Shown: positions 1 to 11,499 of the stretch, piece after piece
Position numbering within the stretch: position 1 is the first letter of the stretch
How the letters are laid out: each line of letters starts with the position of its first letter
The notes under the pieces: model-generated
Seen by the model: only the letters and a program-made list of their open reading frames with translations
Databases searched by the model: none
Told to the model about the DNA's origin: nothing
Source of the DNA: Ceriagrion tenellum
Taxonomy: Eukaryota; Arthropoda; Insecta; Odonata; Coenagrionidae
NCBI GenBank assembly: GCA_963169105.1
Contig: OY720643.1
Span: forward strand, 81,327,696 to 81,391,695
Direction: 5' to 3'
DNA length: 64,000 nt
Made by a program: the position numbers and the translations under genes

Positions 1-960
1 CTTCGAATCCGTCTGCAGAATTACTCCATCAAATTTGGTTTCTGAGATATTCAAGCTCAAAATGGCCTTAAAATAGCCATTGTGATCCATTAAGGGTAGA
101 AAATTTCAAAATCCTGATCTGATAGCCAATTGTCGTGAGTAAATTCGGGTTCAGTGCACAAAACTACGTCGAAAATGGCCCATATCATAAAAAAGCATAC
201 CCTTGTTGGTCTGCGTCATGAACGTAGGGTACCATGGCTAACAGAGATGGCTAAACATTTATTCATCCCTGAAAATCTCTCACCCTTAATCAATAATGCT
301 TGCACACGGGCAATGCTTTCTTAACTGGAATCTTAAGCGCCGAGGGGCCACACTTTCTAGAGGGAGTAACTAGGTCACCAAAAGCTCTATTTCCACTTGT
401 TTTTCTCATCCCCCAATACCAACTCCAAAACAAATCCCCACCCGCAGCTAATCCACCATTTCTCTCTCTCTCCTTATTTGCTTCCTCCTCTTTATCCGTC
501 CTTGAGTTGCTCCAGCCACCCCTGGCTTAAAAACCCACCCCTACCCCAGCTTAAAATCCCTCTCCGCCTCCCCTCTCTTACTCATCCTTCGAAAATCATT
601 CAGCATCCGTCCTTACGCCACAGCTCTCGTGGAGCCGCAGCCCTTTTTGGCTGAGGGCACTGACGAAAATTAAGAAAACTTTGGAGAGCAGAGAGTTCGG
701 GGAAGAAAGGCGAAAGATTACCCGAAGGGAGAGAGGAGACGGCCTTTTTGAGGGAGATTTATGGCGGGAGTGTTTGCACGAAAAACCATGGTTTCTTCCC
801 AGCTTTAGATGGGAATACAAACCATTATTTCGGATTAAAATCAGTTCGACCCGAAGAGGAAAACTTGTACGAGGATATTTCAAATGAGGACAGAAAATCT
901 GGGCTTACAATTTTTAGTTACCAGAGCAGAAAACAATTTGATGTAGATTACATTTTGCTG
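1..960. other. unassigned sequence, pyrimidine-rich 390-600
   Basis: I recognise no gene here. Positions 390-600 are CT-rich on the plus strand with several C-runs, so the short open frames there are low-complexity. The stretch 640-780 is purine-rich. No repeat partner was seen inside the window. Confidence 0.5.
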
Positions 961-967
961 AAAGTTC

Positions 968-1134
968 AGAATATTCTGATAGACTGTAGAACCGGTAGAT
1001 TTAGAATGTCATTTTTTAGACGTACAATAAGGGACCATCATAGTCACGATAATCAGTTCTACGAACTCGGGACCCCACTAAGTAGTATAGCTTTTGTTCT
1101 ACTAGTTTATATAAACTCTTACCATAATTACTAA
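968..1134 (+). mobile_element. CR1/Jockey-like LINE fragment, extreme C-terminus of the reverse transcriptase ORF
   Basis: The plus-strand translation at about 982-1040 reads CRTGRFRMSFFRRTIRDH. This matches the end of the longer LINE fragment near 52.4 kb (CRTDRYKNSFFPRTISDH), the conserved last block of many CR1/Jockey-type non-LTR retrotransposon proteins. Only this block survives, and upstream conserved parts are missing. It is a short 5'-truncated or eroded relic with no coding capacity of its own. Confidence 0.6.
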
Positions 1135-1267
1135 CAGCTTACTCCGCATGAAATTTCCGACATGATTTATCTTTCTTCATGGTTTAGTACCTTGTAGGAA
1201 TATTTATGAATCGCACTAATAATACTGACCATTATTTATATGATAATTAGTGTTGCATGCATAATTA

Positions 1268-1790
1268 GTCGTTCAATCCTAGGATTGGTTGACTGCAGCC
1301 CATCACCCGTACTTATCTAGTGCTAGTTCCTTTACCTCCTGGTATCTCTTCCTTATGTACTTTCTTCTTTATTTGGTCCATGAACTAATTCCTGGATCTA
1401 CCTCTGGGGCTTTTCCCTCTCTTATACTTTCAATTATGTTCTTCACAAACCCATTGTGTCCAATCCATCTGGTTCTTCTTCTCTGTATGGTGTTCCATAT
1501 GGTCCTTTCCTCTTCTACTCTTCTGTACACTTCGTCATTTCTAATTTTGTCCATCCATTTATCTTCAGCATCCTCCTCCAGCACCAGGTATCGAACACTT
1601 TTATTCTTTTCTGGTCATCTTTTCCAATGGTCCATGCTTCTGATCCATAAAATACCACGCTCCGCACGAAGGGTTTCACATGCTTTTTCCTGGTTTGTAG
1701 TCCTAAGTGTTGCATGCATGTTGCATGTTAATCTACGTAGTACTCTTCTAGTTTATGGTCTGACCGGTTGTTATCGTGACTACTTTTAAC
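1268..1790 (-). mobile_element. LINE relic (RTE/CR1-type), C-terminal third of reverse transcriptase ORF plus 3' end
   Basis: Two overlapping minus-strand frames together give the C-terminal region of an insect non-LTR retrotransposon polyprotein. The first, 1715-1515, holds FYGSEAWTIGKDDQKR and WCWRRMLKI. The second, 1584-1369, holds DEVYRRVEEERTIWNTIQ and RRRTRWIGH. A frameshift near 1555-1580 separates them. The 3' end at about 1268 carries the same terminal motif, TAGGATTGAACGA, that ends the plus-strand copies near 12.17 kb and 30.89 kb, so the three belong to one family. The upstream catalytic palm domain is absent. Open frames on the opposite strand here are antisense shadows. I infer a dead, 5'-truncated insertion. 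Confidence 0.85.
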
Positions 1791-2949
1791 CTGCTCCTAA
1801 CGGCCGGGGTAAGGTGTGCAGTTCTCATTAGAACAGAGATGAACACTGAATGCATCCTGGGGAATCAGCCCGTCCCAACCATACAATTCGTGGTTTTCCC
1901 GGTATTTCGTAGATGTTGCTGCGCATTTTCTCGGTTTTGCGTGGATCGAATCGTTAGGATGCGCACGGTTCTGGTTCAACTAGACGAGGGTCCGTGTTAG
2001 AGTGTCGACATTGGCGGAGGGTTTTGCATTGGAATCTTGCGGACCAACTCAAGTGCCGCGTTGAGAATGCTTCAAGGGGAGCACTTCATCCGTAGGAGAG
2101 GATTTTGAACTGTGGAATTCCTGTGTGATTCTCACTAAAAGTAGACTTATGCTGACGCCAAGAAAGATTTATATCCAACCTTCCTCGAATGCCTTCAATT
2201 GTACCTCATACCGTTCTGGCTACCAATTCCGAAAGATTTTACTAGCCTCAACAGCACATGATCTACCCTAAAGACAACTAGTCGCATATTTTCACGTTAA
2301 ACTCGCACTAAGTTGCAACTACATCTATATATTACCCTGAAAACTACCTCAACGTTGAGTGGAAGAGGGTAAATTATCACCAACATGCGTTATAATGAAG
2401 GAATAACTTTCACAAATATGCACTCCACTTAAGGTAGGCTACCAATGCTACAGAAACTATTTGTGTTAATGTATGTCGCAACTACGTAAACGAGATACAA
2501 GTGTCATGCATTTGTCGCACAAAACGTGATGTGTGTACTACGCAGCTGATTAAGAAACGTGAATTTGGGAGCAACTCAACTAATCATCTACACTACCTGT
2601 CGACCAACCTACTTCAAAGCCTCATTTACTGCCATCGTGGTCTCAAATCGATCGCGGGAAAAATGCAAATTTGAACCTGATTGAATGACAGTCTCTTTCC
2701 CAAATTTGATTCTCATGAAATACTGGACACCGCAGCCTGCCAGAACGATTTAATAGAACATAACTGACTAACAGGCGGAAAAAAGAAACCTATTTCCGTT
2801 GTATGTGGCGTTACCAGTCGCAGTATTACCAACACGAGTTGTCTTACATTTAACATATGTACTTAAAGTAAAACTTAATTTGAGCGTGAAACACTCGGCA
2901 CAAGCTGGATAGCACATGTATATCAAACATACTAGTTAACGAAATACCA
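1791..2949. other. unassigned sequence
   Basis: No coding signal, RNA gene or recognisable repeat was found. Positions 1797-2000 are somewhat CpG-richer than the surroundings but resemble no known element. Confidence 0.4.
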
Positions 2950-3051
2950 CGCAAGCCACCACTAGGGTGTGTGGCACGGGGTGATTCCACTCCAGGCATG
3001 CAGCATTAATCCCAGTTCAAATCAGATCCATACACTTTCCCCCGGCGCAGC
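2950..3051 (+). repeat. interspersed repeat, tRNA-like; partner at 9541-9641 in opposite orientation
   Basis: About 100 bases here match the reverse complement of 9541-9641. The two share blocks such as GGGGTGATTCCAC, AGGCATGCAG and CACTTTCCCCCGGC. The plus strand contains AGTTCAAATCA, which resembles a polymerase III B box, so a tRNA-derived SINE is possible. An A box is not convincing. Divergence between the copies looks like 20-25 percent by eye. Confidence 0.55.
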
Positions 3052-3258
3052 CAAAAAGCAGTCAGGATAACGATATTGCCACTACTAGCAAGTTTCTCAA
3101 ATTGATAATCAAAAGAAGTAAATATGAATGGTAAATATGGCGCTTGTAGTGAGTTGCAGCAGCAAGAATGCTTTAATGTCAAATTCTTAGCCTTCGTCCT
3201 CAGGCCGTCATATCACGTAATTCCCAGAAAGAAAAAACATAGCCATAAATAACCCTGC

Positions 3259-4501
3259 GGGTCGATTATGTAAATGTCATAGGCGTCATAAGGGTGATAG
3301 CTATGACGAGCAACTTATGACGGCTATGACGCTCGAGCGATCGTATAAGTGAGCGTTAAAAGGCTGTGACTTGGAACCAAACTTTGCTATTAGTACGTTG
3401 GTAGCCCTTCATAAACGAGAAGAACCAATGGAAATCACCGACACATCCCCTCCACCCATCCAAAAAATTGACTGACGGCAACCGTGGAAACTAGCGTTTC
3501 CCAACTATGAGCAAACCACAACAAACCGCCAAGGATTCTTTTAAGTACCTACTCATGTAAACAACAAAAGAGCGTGTTTATGCTTGAAAATAAACGGATA
3601 CTTTGTGGTGGCAAGTTCCTTACATAAATTAAGTTTACAGGCTAATATTGTGAAATTTGATTAGCAGCTACTATGCAGTACCCGTAATTTGAAACCAATC
3701 GCATAATAGGGATACATTTGTCCAACATTCATCGTATGCGTTTAAGGATCCCGGAGAGAGGTCTTGAAGTAAATGGTGGGTCAATGTTTGGAATAAAATA
3801 TGGTATTATTTTGAAGAGGTGTGCAGTTTAGATTTTGGCTTCCCGGCTTCAAGTCTACCCTATCCGTCGTATAATTCAGAAAACATACCGAAGTATCATA
3901 TTAGGTACCTACCTACCTTTGCAATTAAACGTGTGAGTCAGAATTTAGTACTGAATAGCTACTTATGCACAACATAATATCGCGATTACCCCAAGCAAAT
4001 TCCACAATTATCCTAACAGTAACTACAGTTAAAAAACATTTAGAGATAGATTTATACAGTCGGTGACTACATTATGGCCACTAATGTGGTATAATCTCGT
4101 GGTTGTCATGTGTGCACATTTCTTCTATGATTTTTACACAATACTTTACGTGTATTTGCGCAAAATTCAACGTGTGCACTCAAAATTAGAATCATATTCT
4201 AAGTACAGTTTTTGAATTCCACATTTATAAGAATAAATACGATGATGTTTTACTATTTTTCAATGAAATATTGCCGATACTTGGTTTGATATTCTTCGTA
4301 GTTGATGTAATTACCCATATCCCATGACCTTATGACGTCTAAGACGGGGGTTTTCATGCTTCGTACGATATGACGGCTATGACGGACTTATGACGCTTAT
4401 GACATTTATAGAATCGCTCCTTTTCGCCAGCCGTCATAGCTATGACGCCCCCGTCATACTAACAATGGTTATGACGCCTATGACACTTACACAATCGACC
4501 C
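3259..4501. mobile_element. non-autonomous DNA transposon, 1.24 kb, with TATGACG-rich ends
   Basis: The first and last 33 bases are inverted copies of each other with only two differences. Both start GGGTCGATT and continue through TGTCATAGGCGTCATAA. Inside each end sit many copies of TATGACG or its complement, including a perfect 16-base palindrome at 4432-4447 (CGTCATAGCTATGACG). Dense subterminal repeats of this kind often serve as transposase-binding sites. The AT-rich interior has no transposase frame. I could not define a target site duplication, so the superfamily is unknown. Confidence 0.8.
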
Positions 4502-5640
4502 TCTGAAAATTATACTGTTTTCATAGTGTCGAACCATACCATCCCTTATTAGTTGCTCAACAAATAAATTGTCGACAGAAGTCAATACTACTACCATGGA
4601 AACATGTATTGCTCGTAAAGCCGTCCGCAAAGCACGCTCAATTATTTTCACTTAAATTTTTTTTTCCAATTTAGCGTGGAAAGAAAGAAATTTCGTGGAG
4701 TGACGAATGTTGACAGAAAATATTTAACCTTCGAATGCCTTTACATGCTAATCAATACTCCATTCCGCTTATAGAAACTTCAAACACTTTCATATGAGAG
4801 TGAAGAACATACTGATTATCTTTGTCTTAAATTCACAAGGAATACTTTCTCAAACTTTAAAAGAACATATTTAGTATTAAAGCGTATTAAAACTGTAGAA
4901 TAAAGTATGACGTAGCTCAATTACCCCAGTGGTGGTTATAATACGAATGTTAATACTTAAATTTACATTTTTGCATGCAATCAGTAGATATCAGAGTTAA
5001 AGAATGGCATAATTCATAAGTAAATTTTGTTGACTAAATCATTCAACTAAAATAAACATACGAGTCACACGATATATAAACATACGATTCACACGATACT
5101 TATATACGTAGGGAAAGTTAAAAGGCAATACATAATTGGATGCAGAGTAATGTTACTACTTTCCCCTTTAGTTCAACAAAACTATGTTTTACGATAAAAC
5201 CATCATCCTGGGAGCTATTCCAGGATTTTTTTCAGTTTTCTAGAGCATAGCAAAGCAATTTAACGCTGACAATTTGGCCACTTAATGTCCCATAAAAGGT
5301 GATAAATGATACATTAGTAAAATCAAAGCACGCTGAAAAGGCCTATAATGCTTATTTCGCCCTCCTTTTATGCTACTGAAGTGAATCTTCGTTAAAATTT
5401 CCAGTCGATACATCAATTGCCCAGTTAATCATCGCCGTCAGCATGACAGTTTCACCACAGATCCAGGCATTACTCGATAGTATTCATCATTTATTACTAA
5501 AGTGCACAAAGTCAAATTTAGGTTGCCATGTAGTACACAGTCAAGTGGTTATCTCAAAATCAAGGAATGAAAATTATGCTATCTTGTTTTTAATTAAACT
5601 TATTAAAACAACCGAGGTATAAGGGGTAAAATGCGATTAC
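4502..5640. other. unassigned AT-rich sequence
   Basis: No coding frame, tandem repeat or internal repeat partner was noticed. It looks like ordinary AT-rich non-coding DNA. Confidence 0.4.
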
Positions 5641-5659
5641 ATAGCCCTGTCCTACCCAA

Positions 5660-5830
5660 ATGCCAACTTCAACTTCACGTGGTGTACCCTGCTTCATCGA
5701 CGAGGACATGGCGACCGAGTGACTCCCGGGATAAGGAGTCACCCTCTACCATTGCCATCGGCCTTTTGGGCGGATGAGCAGGTAGAGGTCTGGGGCACCC
5801 TCTTGCCCTAGGGGTGATAAATCACCCCTG
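5660..5830 (+). repeat. GC-richer block upstream of a LINE tail
   Basis: This short block is more GC-rich than its flanks and contains two related pieces, GACTCCCGGGATAAGGAGTC and GGGGTGATAAATCACCCC, each an imperfect or perfect small palindrome. It lies just upstream of the LINE tail at 5944 on the same strand. It may be the 5' or linker part of an internally deleted LINE, but I cannot show that. Confidence 0.3.
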
Positions 5831-5943
5831 AAAATGGACGAAACATAGAGTGGTCAACGGCATAGGATGCAGAAAGCAAGGAGAAAATACTGCATTAAAA
5901 ATCTTCAAATTAAAAATCTTGATATCCCTAGTATCTGCAGCAT

Positions 5944-6300
5944 TGGTTTAGAAAGCTGAAGAGTCCCTAGGTAGACAGAGTAACCAACAAAGAAGTGATA
6001 AGAAGGACAGTGGAGGCGCCATGCTTGCTCGAGAACCTTATAAAAAGGAAAGCAACATGGATCGGCCATATTCTCCGACGCTCTGGGTATATCGCTAACA
6101 TATTGGAGGGCACAGTGGAAGGGAAGAACTAAAGAGGCAGGCCAAGGTTAGAATACACAGGACCGATTTTGGAAGAACAGGGATGTATATACCTCTTACC
6201 ACCTGATGAAGTAGTTGGCCGAGGACAGAGATGAATCGAGGAGAATTGCTGTTGCTAACCAATCCAAGGATAGCAACCAGAAGAGAGAGAAAAACAACCA
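5944..6300 (+). mobile_element. LINE relic (RTE/CR1-type), C-terminal part of reverse transcriptase ORF
   Basis: Plus-strand translation from 5977 gives RVTNKEVIRRTVEAPCLLEN, then RKATWIGHILRRSGYIANI, then LEGTVEGKN, a stop, and RGRPRLEYTGPILEEQGC. This is the conserved C-terminal block of insect RTE/CR1-like elements (basic WIGH, EGxVEGK, RGRPRL). In-frame stops at 5968 and after EGKN show it is dead. It is collinear with the tails at 1268, 11.5 and 30.2 kb but too diverged for me to say it is the same subfamily. Confidence 0.85.
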
Positions 6301-6710
6301 TTGTGACCATTTATTTCATGATAAGGGGATTAATATATCGGCTGCAAAACTTTTAGTCATGTCCCGCAGCGCTCTCTATAATTTACCATGAGGCAAAAGA
6401 GCAATAAAACAATAGGTATGCATTACAAAAATTAATTTCATCCATTACTTAAAATACAGGGATGTGTTAATTTCTTTTCTAGAATGCAAAATATGACATG
6501 TTCACTTGGATAGCTGGAAAAACTAAGATTAAAATTCTTGCACACGTTTTTCCCATACAACTGGTTGTTTCCAAAAAGTTGCATTCCATAAATTTACAAA
6601 GTTGTCAACTGTTTCGACATGAAAATATTTTAATTCTTGATCTCCATAGAAACCGCTGTAGAGACTTCAAGTGAAAAGTCCAGTATTTGGGCAATATTTC
6701 TTAAGTTTAA
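6301..6710. other. unassigned AT-rich sequence
   Basis: No gene, RNA or repeat signal was noticed. Confidence 0.4.
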
Positions 6711-6934
6711 TGATCAGTTCGTGCGTAGAAGTAAAAGTTGATCTTTGGTGATGTATTTAGATGTTGAGGTAAACCCCAAACACTCTGTGAATGGTAATTA
6801 CAACAACAAAATACTTGTTTTCTGATCAATTCGAGCGCAGAAGTAAAAGTTGATCTTCGGTGATGGAATTATATTGTAAGGGATAACCCCAACCTCTCTG
6901 TGAATGGTAATAACAACAACAAAATACCTGTTTT
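6711..6934 (+). repeat. tandem duplication, 112-bp unit, two copies
   Basis: The stretch from about 6711 to 6822 is repeated directly at 6823-6934. Shared blocks include AGAAGTAAAAGTTGATCTT (starting 6727 and 6839) and CTCTGTGAATGGTAAT followed by ACAACAACAAAATAC. The period measured from the first block is 112 bases. The copies differ at roughly 15 percent of positions by eye. There is no coding content. Confidence 0.85.
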
Positions 6935-7505
6935 CTGCACTTCGCATCTGAGTGAATGTATTAACCATATTATTCTTCTTCTTACTTCATCTTCGTCTGC
7001 AAAGACGTGATTCTTGCTCCGTAACAGCAACATTCGTAAATGATGTCGCATCACCATTTTCTCGGTCGGCTTACTTAATTTAAACCTATAAGCAATTTAA
7101 CTCTAATATTACTGCCAGCTCAGTCAGAAATCATGCTCTTTGTATGTTGGTTTCATAATTTTTTTTGTTTAATTTCCACGTTTTCACAATTTATTGTTTT
7201 ACATTTACCAAATAGTCCTTGAAAACCTTTATTGTTTTACACATTTTCCTTATTTTCATTTCACATTTCCACATTTCATACACCTTTTTTACATAATTTC
7301 CTTATATTTTCCATTCTTTCTCTGTTTTACATTGCTTTTCTCGCGATCCCAAAAAGAATTATCACATTGCTATGATTATAAACAAAGCTAAGGGACAATT
7401 TTATTTTGCTTCTTCTGGTTGAATTTCAACGGGCACGATCTCAATGTAATTCATTTACTTCAATAGCCTAATCACAATTGGAGAACTGAGCCAAAATATT
7501 GATCG
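6935..7505. other. unassigned AT-rich sequence
   Basis: Positions 7140-7340 are very T-rich, which explains the short Phe/Tyr/His-rich open frame on the plus strand. Nothing else was recognised. Confidence 0.4.
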
Positions 7506-7930
7506 TTTACTTCTCTGAAGCCTCCCTCCCATGCTCTTTAATGCCTTCCCCGGGAACCTCACACCCCCAGTGAACCGTGGAAGCATGGCCTGCGGCCGCA
7601 GAGTGACCGACATCTGGTGTTAGAATCCTTCCGAGGTCAGCGGCGGTATTTACAGTCTGGGGATGGATATCCTCACCCCTGATTGGTGGTCGAGCTAAGG
7701 GAGAAGGTGGGGTGAGAGGAAGGATTATTGAAAGGCTGTGGAGGACAGGGTGGGCGGAGATTCTGCAGCAGCGACAGATGGGTGTTGAAAAGGATCGTTC
7801 AGCCTTAAGCCCGGGAAAGGCGTTCGGCGCCGAGGACGAAGGAAATGAACAGAAGCGGAAAGACAAGCGTGAAGTCTTCAGTAACCTCGCTAAACCGCCC
7901 GTCGGGTCACACACCGACTAATCCATTATC
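7506..7930. other. GC- and CpG-rich block with open frames on both strands, unrecognised
   Basis: The block is clearly more GC- and CpG-rich than its AT-rich neighbours and lacks stops for 135 codons on the minus strand (7914-7507) and 69 codons on the plus strand. The minus-strand product has no motif I recognise and is rich in Ser, Pro and Arg, as expected from chance translation of GC-rich DNA. It could be a host first exon or promoter, or part of an unknown repeat. No splice sites or similarity support a gene call. Confidence 0.3.
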
Positions 7931-8045
7931 TCCCGCAGCCATACCGAAAGTGACATGTGATCACGCTTGACCGTCGTAGAAACTCGTGGCACACGCGTAA
8001 GGGACGGTTTTGGGAATGGAAAGTTTTTCTCCTTAACCCTGCAGA

Positions 8046-8609
8046 GGTCGCGTGGATTACAATATTAAGCCACTGATGTAAAACAAAAAATTCTCAAAAA
8101 GTAACAGGCGCGAAATTTTTAAACTCCAAGTACTTGAACTGGAATAGCTAGCGGGTGCTCTTAGGGCAGCACGTGCACCGCTCGCATGTAGTGTTAATGG
8201 AAGAGGCCGCCGGTAAGTCCGCGAGTAACTATTGTAATCATCGCGACCTTCAACGTATTTTTGTCCACTTATTTATATTATAATTCCTATTTTTGGTCTT
8301 TTATGAAATACTCTAAATAAAGTATGAGTACAAATGTTCTTCTTCTTTAGAAACCGATGATTACATTAACGATTCAATCTGAAATTGATTAGAGACCTTA
8401 TTTTGAAACCAATTTGCCATTTTTATCTAAGAATAAGTAGATGTTATTTGATGTTAATTTTGACGATTTTAAATGATATTTATTTATTAGCCAATAATTA
8501 TAATAAATTATAACCATATTGTCGCTTAAAAAGCTAAATAAACTAATTTTTTCACATATATCACTGTCTTATTCTTATTTTAAATTGGACATATGTAATC
8601 CACGCGACC
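8046..8609. mobile_element. MITE-like element, 564 bp, with 16-bp perfect terminal inverted repeats
   Basis: GGTCGCGTGGATTACA at 8046-8061 is repeated as its exact reverse complement at 8594-8609. The GC-containing ends enclose a strongly AT-rich interior with no coding frame, typical of a small non-autonomous DNA transposon. Sequence similarity may extend two or three bases outward. No clear target site duplication was found, so the superfamily is not assigned. Confidence 0.75.
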
Positions 8610-8699
8610 ACGTACGTACTTTTTTCAGCCGCAATCCTTGCAAGGTTTAAGTTTTTTGAACTCGGTAAATTTCAGGTGAAATTCAATCAGGAGTGACTA

Positions 8700-8885
8700 A
8701 TTTTCCTGGGTTTTTATGGGTGGATATGGGACCGACCGGCCAATCAGAGAGCAGTGTGGTGAAAAAAATGGCCTATACAAGACGGGCAGAAACCTGTATC
8801 CATCCTTTAAACCTGAAGACGCCCGCTGAAACGCCGGCGAAACTGTCCTACGAAGATGAATAGACGCGGAGGACATCCCGGAAAA
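8700..8885 (+). repeat. hammerhead-like motif of a decayed retroelement end
   Basis: CTGAAGAC at 8813-8820 is followed by an imperfect hairpin (8821-8838), GAAA at 8839-8842 and CTGTC. This matches the order CUGANGA, stem II, GAAA, stem III, UH of a hammerhead ribozyme, with one extra base after the core. Stem I is not convincing here. The surrounding 180 bases look like the end of a retroelement, but no coding part is attached. This is the weakest member of the group described under findings. Confidence 0.35.
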
Positions 8886-9229
8886 TTAGTCACGCCCACT
8901 CCACCACTCCGCGGAAGCCTTCATCAATATGAAATTCAACGGGTTTGGTCTCATTATGATGACAAAGATCTCACCTTTCCAGAGAAATAAAAATATCAGA
9001 CTCTTACCTGTTTTTTCAAGATATATACTTCGAAATGGAAGTCGAAGAATGGAAGAAAGCCGAATAACCAAACTGATATATGACGGTGGAGTAAAAGGTG
9101 TCACAGGAAGAAGTAGACCGTGAAAATCATGGGTGAATAAGGCACAAGAGACTCTAAAGAGGAATTTTTTTTCTACACGACATATTAGTCCATAATAGGT
9201 CCTGCTAAGCTTTTTATATATAGCTTGTC

Positions 9230-9385
9230 AGCAGGTTCCTATTTGAACACAAATACCCATGCAACAATTATATCCCTCGTCTCTGCCTACTCCTGAGCGG
9301 TGATGATTCCACCGTTTCGGGACTCGAACCCGCGACCCTCAGTTTAGCAGGAGAGAACTTTCCGCCGTCACCACCAGGGCCGGCA
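9230..9385 (-). mobile_element. tRNA-derived SINE, minus strand
   Basis: The minus strand from 9385 reads as a tRNA-like head: GCCCTGGTGGTGACGG, then an exact B box GGTTCGAGTCC (complement at about 9319-9330). The body continues towards 9230. The plus-strand copy at 39.85-40.04 kb shares the head (GGCCCTGG, GGTGACGG, GAGGGTCGCGGGTTCG) and the body (GATTCCACCG). The head does not fold as a complete functional tRNA, so this is a SINE rather than a tRNA gene. Confidence 0.75.
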
Positions 9386-9451
9386 TTAGGGGTCTTAAAA
9401 ATAAGAGAGCTTGTATGTAGCAATGCATGAGGGTCCTCCAAAATTCATGAG

Positions 9452-9503
9452 TCTCAGATAATCCATGAGTTTTTCCTAATTTTTGATAATCCATGAGTTT
9501 GAC
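9452..9503 (+). repeat. short direct repeat GATAATCCATGAGTTT, two copies
   Basis: GATAATCCATGAGTTT occurs at about 9456 and 9486, about 30 bases apart, with a partial third copy just upstream (TTCATGAGTCT). It is a short tandem repeat with no evident function. Confidence 0.6.
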
Positions 9504-9540
9504 CACGCATTGTTCACCCGACTGCCATTTTGTCTACACC

Positions 9541-9641
9541 TTGCAGCCGGGGGAAAGTGCGAGGTTCTGATTTGGGCAGGGACGAGTTCTGCATGCCTCG
9601 TGTGGAATCACCCCGTGCTACATACCTTGGGGGTAGCTCGC
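9541..9641 (-). repeat. interspersed repeat, second copy of the 2950-3051 family
   Basis: This is the reverse complement of the repeat at 2950-3051, recognisable by GCCGGGGGAAAGTG, CTGCATGCCT and GTGGAATCACCCCGTG. It lies between two fragments of a SINE. The B-box-like segment seen in the other copy is changed here. Confidence 0.55.
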
Positions 9642-9745
9642 ACGGCACCTCTTAGACGTACATGAGTGTAAGAGAAGCAAAGTAGTTCGTAAGGATAGGG
9701 CAGTATGGAGGAAATTATGAAAGAGGGAGTAGAAGGCTCTCTAAG

Positions 9746-9790
9746 ACTATCGGCAACAATTATATCCCTCGCATCTGCCTACTCCGAAAC
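9746..9790 (-). mobile_element. truncated fragment of the SINE at 9230-9385
   Basis: CAACAATTATATCCCTCG followed by CTGCCTACTCC repeats positions 9262-9294 almost exactly but lacks the tRNA-like head. It is either a separate truncated SINE insertion or a local duplication of the SINE tail. Confidence 0.6.
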
Positions 9791-11495
9791 GGAACGGCGA
9801 GATACGTATTTATCCTCCAATCATGGTCAACACAAATGTTTTACCATTGTCAAAGACCACACACTGATGCATGAAACCTAATAATACCATAAATTCACGA
9901 TAGCAAAGTTTCATCGAATAACAAAGATTTTAATCCAAATTAAACAATAATAGTTTGAGCAGACCACGAAAATTTACATAAATACACCAAATTTTATGGC
10001 TCCATTTAGTCACGCTTTCTTAATTAAGCTCACTTGATAACGCAAGTAGAGGTTTGATGCTAATGAGTGTAACGTGACAGATAGAATGCATATTGTTATC
10101 ATTCACACATTTCCCATTAACCCAACCATATCACATTCAACTTAGTCTCAAAAGAGAGGAATAGCTTCACATCAGATACGATTATTTTAGATACCAATTT
10201 ACACTAAGCCCTTCTTGAGTGAACCTTTACAAGTTGAGAAATTACGAAAATAATCCATAGTAACAAAGCAAGCATTTAATGATCATTTGAGAGCTCTTCT
10301 GAACTTCAGGTTTTCTCACAGGTCATCCACTTGTGAGCCTCAAAACAGTTCTTCACTTCGCATTAACCCTTAAGAATAAATCACACATGAAGATCAAAGT
10401 GGCATCCGCGCAACAGGCTATGATTATATTTCGCATTTCTCTCGCACATGAGGTACGTCAGACATTAACCGCATCGTGTACAGCTGATTGACACCACTTT
10501 GTGTGGTAGATTCTGTAAATCACGAACTATTCAAACTTGAGGAGGCCAAAAGATGTTAAGACTAGAGGAAAGAGAAAGGCTAAGGCCTGTCCTCTGACAT
10601 ATGTGACCCGCTGCGAAAGAAAAAAGAACGTAGGTCGAGTGGAAACAGCTTTGAAGGAGAAAGTGTGATGGAGCAATCGCGGTGAAATGCGTGCGGATAC
10701 CCGGGCATGGTCATAGAATGTTCCTAAACGTATGGGCTGGCGGCTGAGAGCAGAGTTTTAATGTCCCTACACGCTTTCATTTCTTTCCCAGGCCCTCCAG
10801 TTCTCTCCCTCGGCCCTCAACCCTGCTAGACATACCAATTCCATTCAATTCGCTCTTTTCCTCTCCGCTGGTCATTCCGCCTCTGTTTCGTTTCGCCAGA
10901 CACCGAATAAGGAGTCCATTTTCCCAACGCTTTCGCTAATGCCCCTCTCCTACGCCGCTTTTATACACGAGCCGTCTCCCTATACCTCTCTTCTTCCGGC
11001 CCATTCAACACGCACTCCGCAGTTAAGGTTTAATTCCTCCAGGAAATTAAGGATCAAATGAATCCACGTGCGAATTAATTCTCTGGCCCGCAGGACTTTG
11101 GAAATGGTCAGGATTCCCATGGCCGAAAGTGCGAACCCAACCGATCCTGGTTTCGTCTATTCGCCATCGCGTACAGGGTTGCTTCAGACTAGATATAAAG
11201 AAATTTTAGGACTCTCCAGCGTTTTCCAGGCAAAAATTTCTATTTTTCTTTTTATAAGTTGGTAGGTTATATAATTAAGGCGAAAATGTAATAGTACAAA
11301 TATTAAAATCGCCTTCGGTGATAGATACAAGTTTTCCAAAAGCAGAGAACTGCCACTGCTACTCATAGATAAAATCTGCTTCTTTTATAAGCTACACTAA
11401 TTTTAGGCCATAAATTACAAGGACAAAATCCAAATAGATTCAAACATCCAATATTCCTCGGCATGAGTGCAGAAAATAAGACCTATCACTATTTC
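9791..11495. other. unassigned sequence; moderately GC-rich, pyrimidine-rich 10740-11030
   Basis: No gene was recognised. Positions 10740-11030 are richer in C and T on the plus strand and contain several CpGs, with a short open frame downstream (11068-11265) that resembles nothing I know. The remainder is AT-rich non-coding DNA. Confidence 0.35.
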
Positions 11496-11499
11496 TATA

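Noticed and set aside
1289..1789. 166-codon plus-strand open frame
   Set aside because: It is the antisense of a LINE reverse transcriptase tail on the minus strand.
7507..7914. 135-codon minus-strand gene
   Set aside because: GC-rich region with frames open on both strands and no known domain. Chance is a sufficient explanation.
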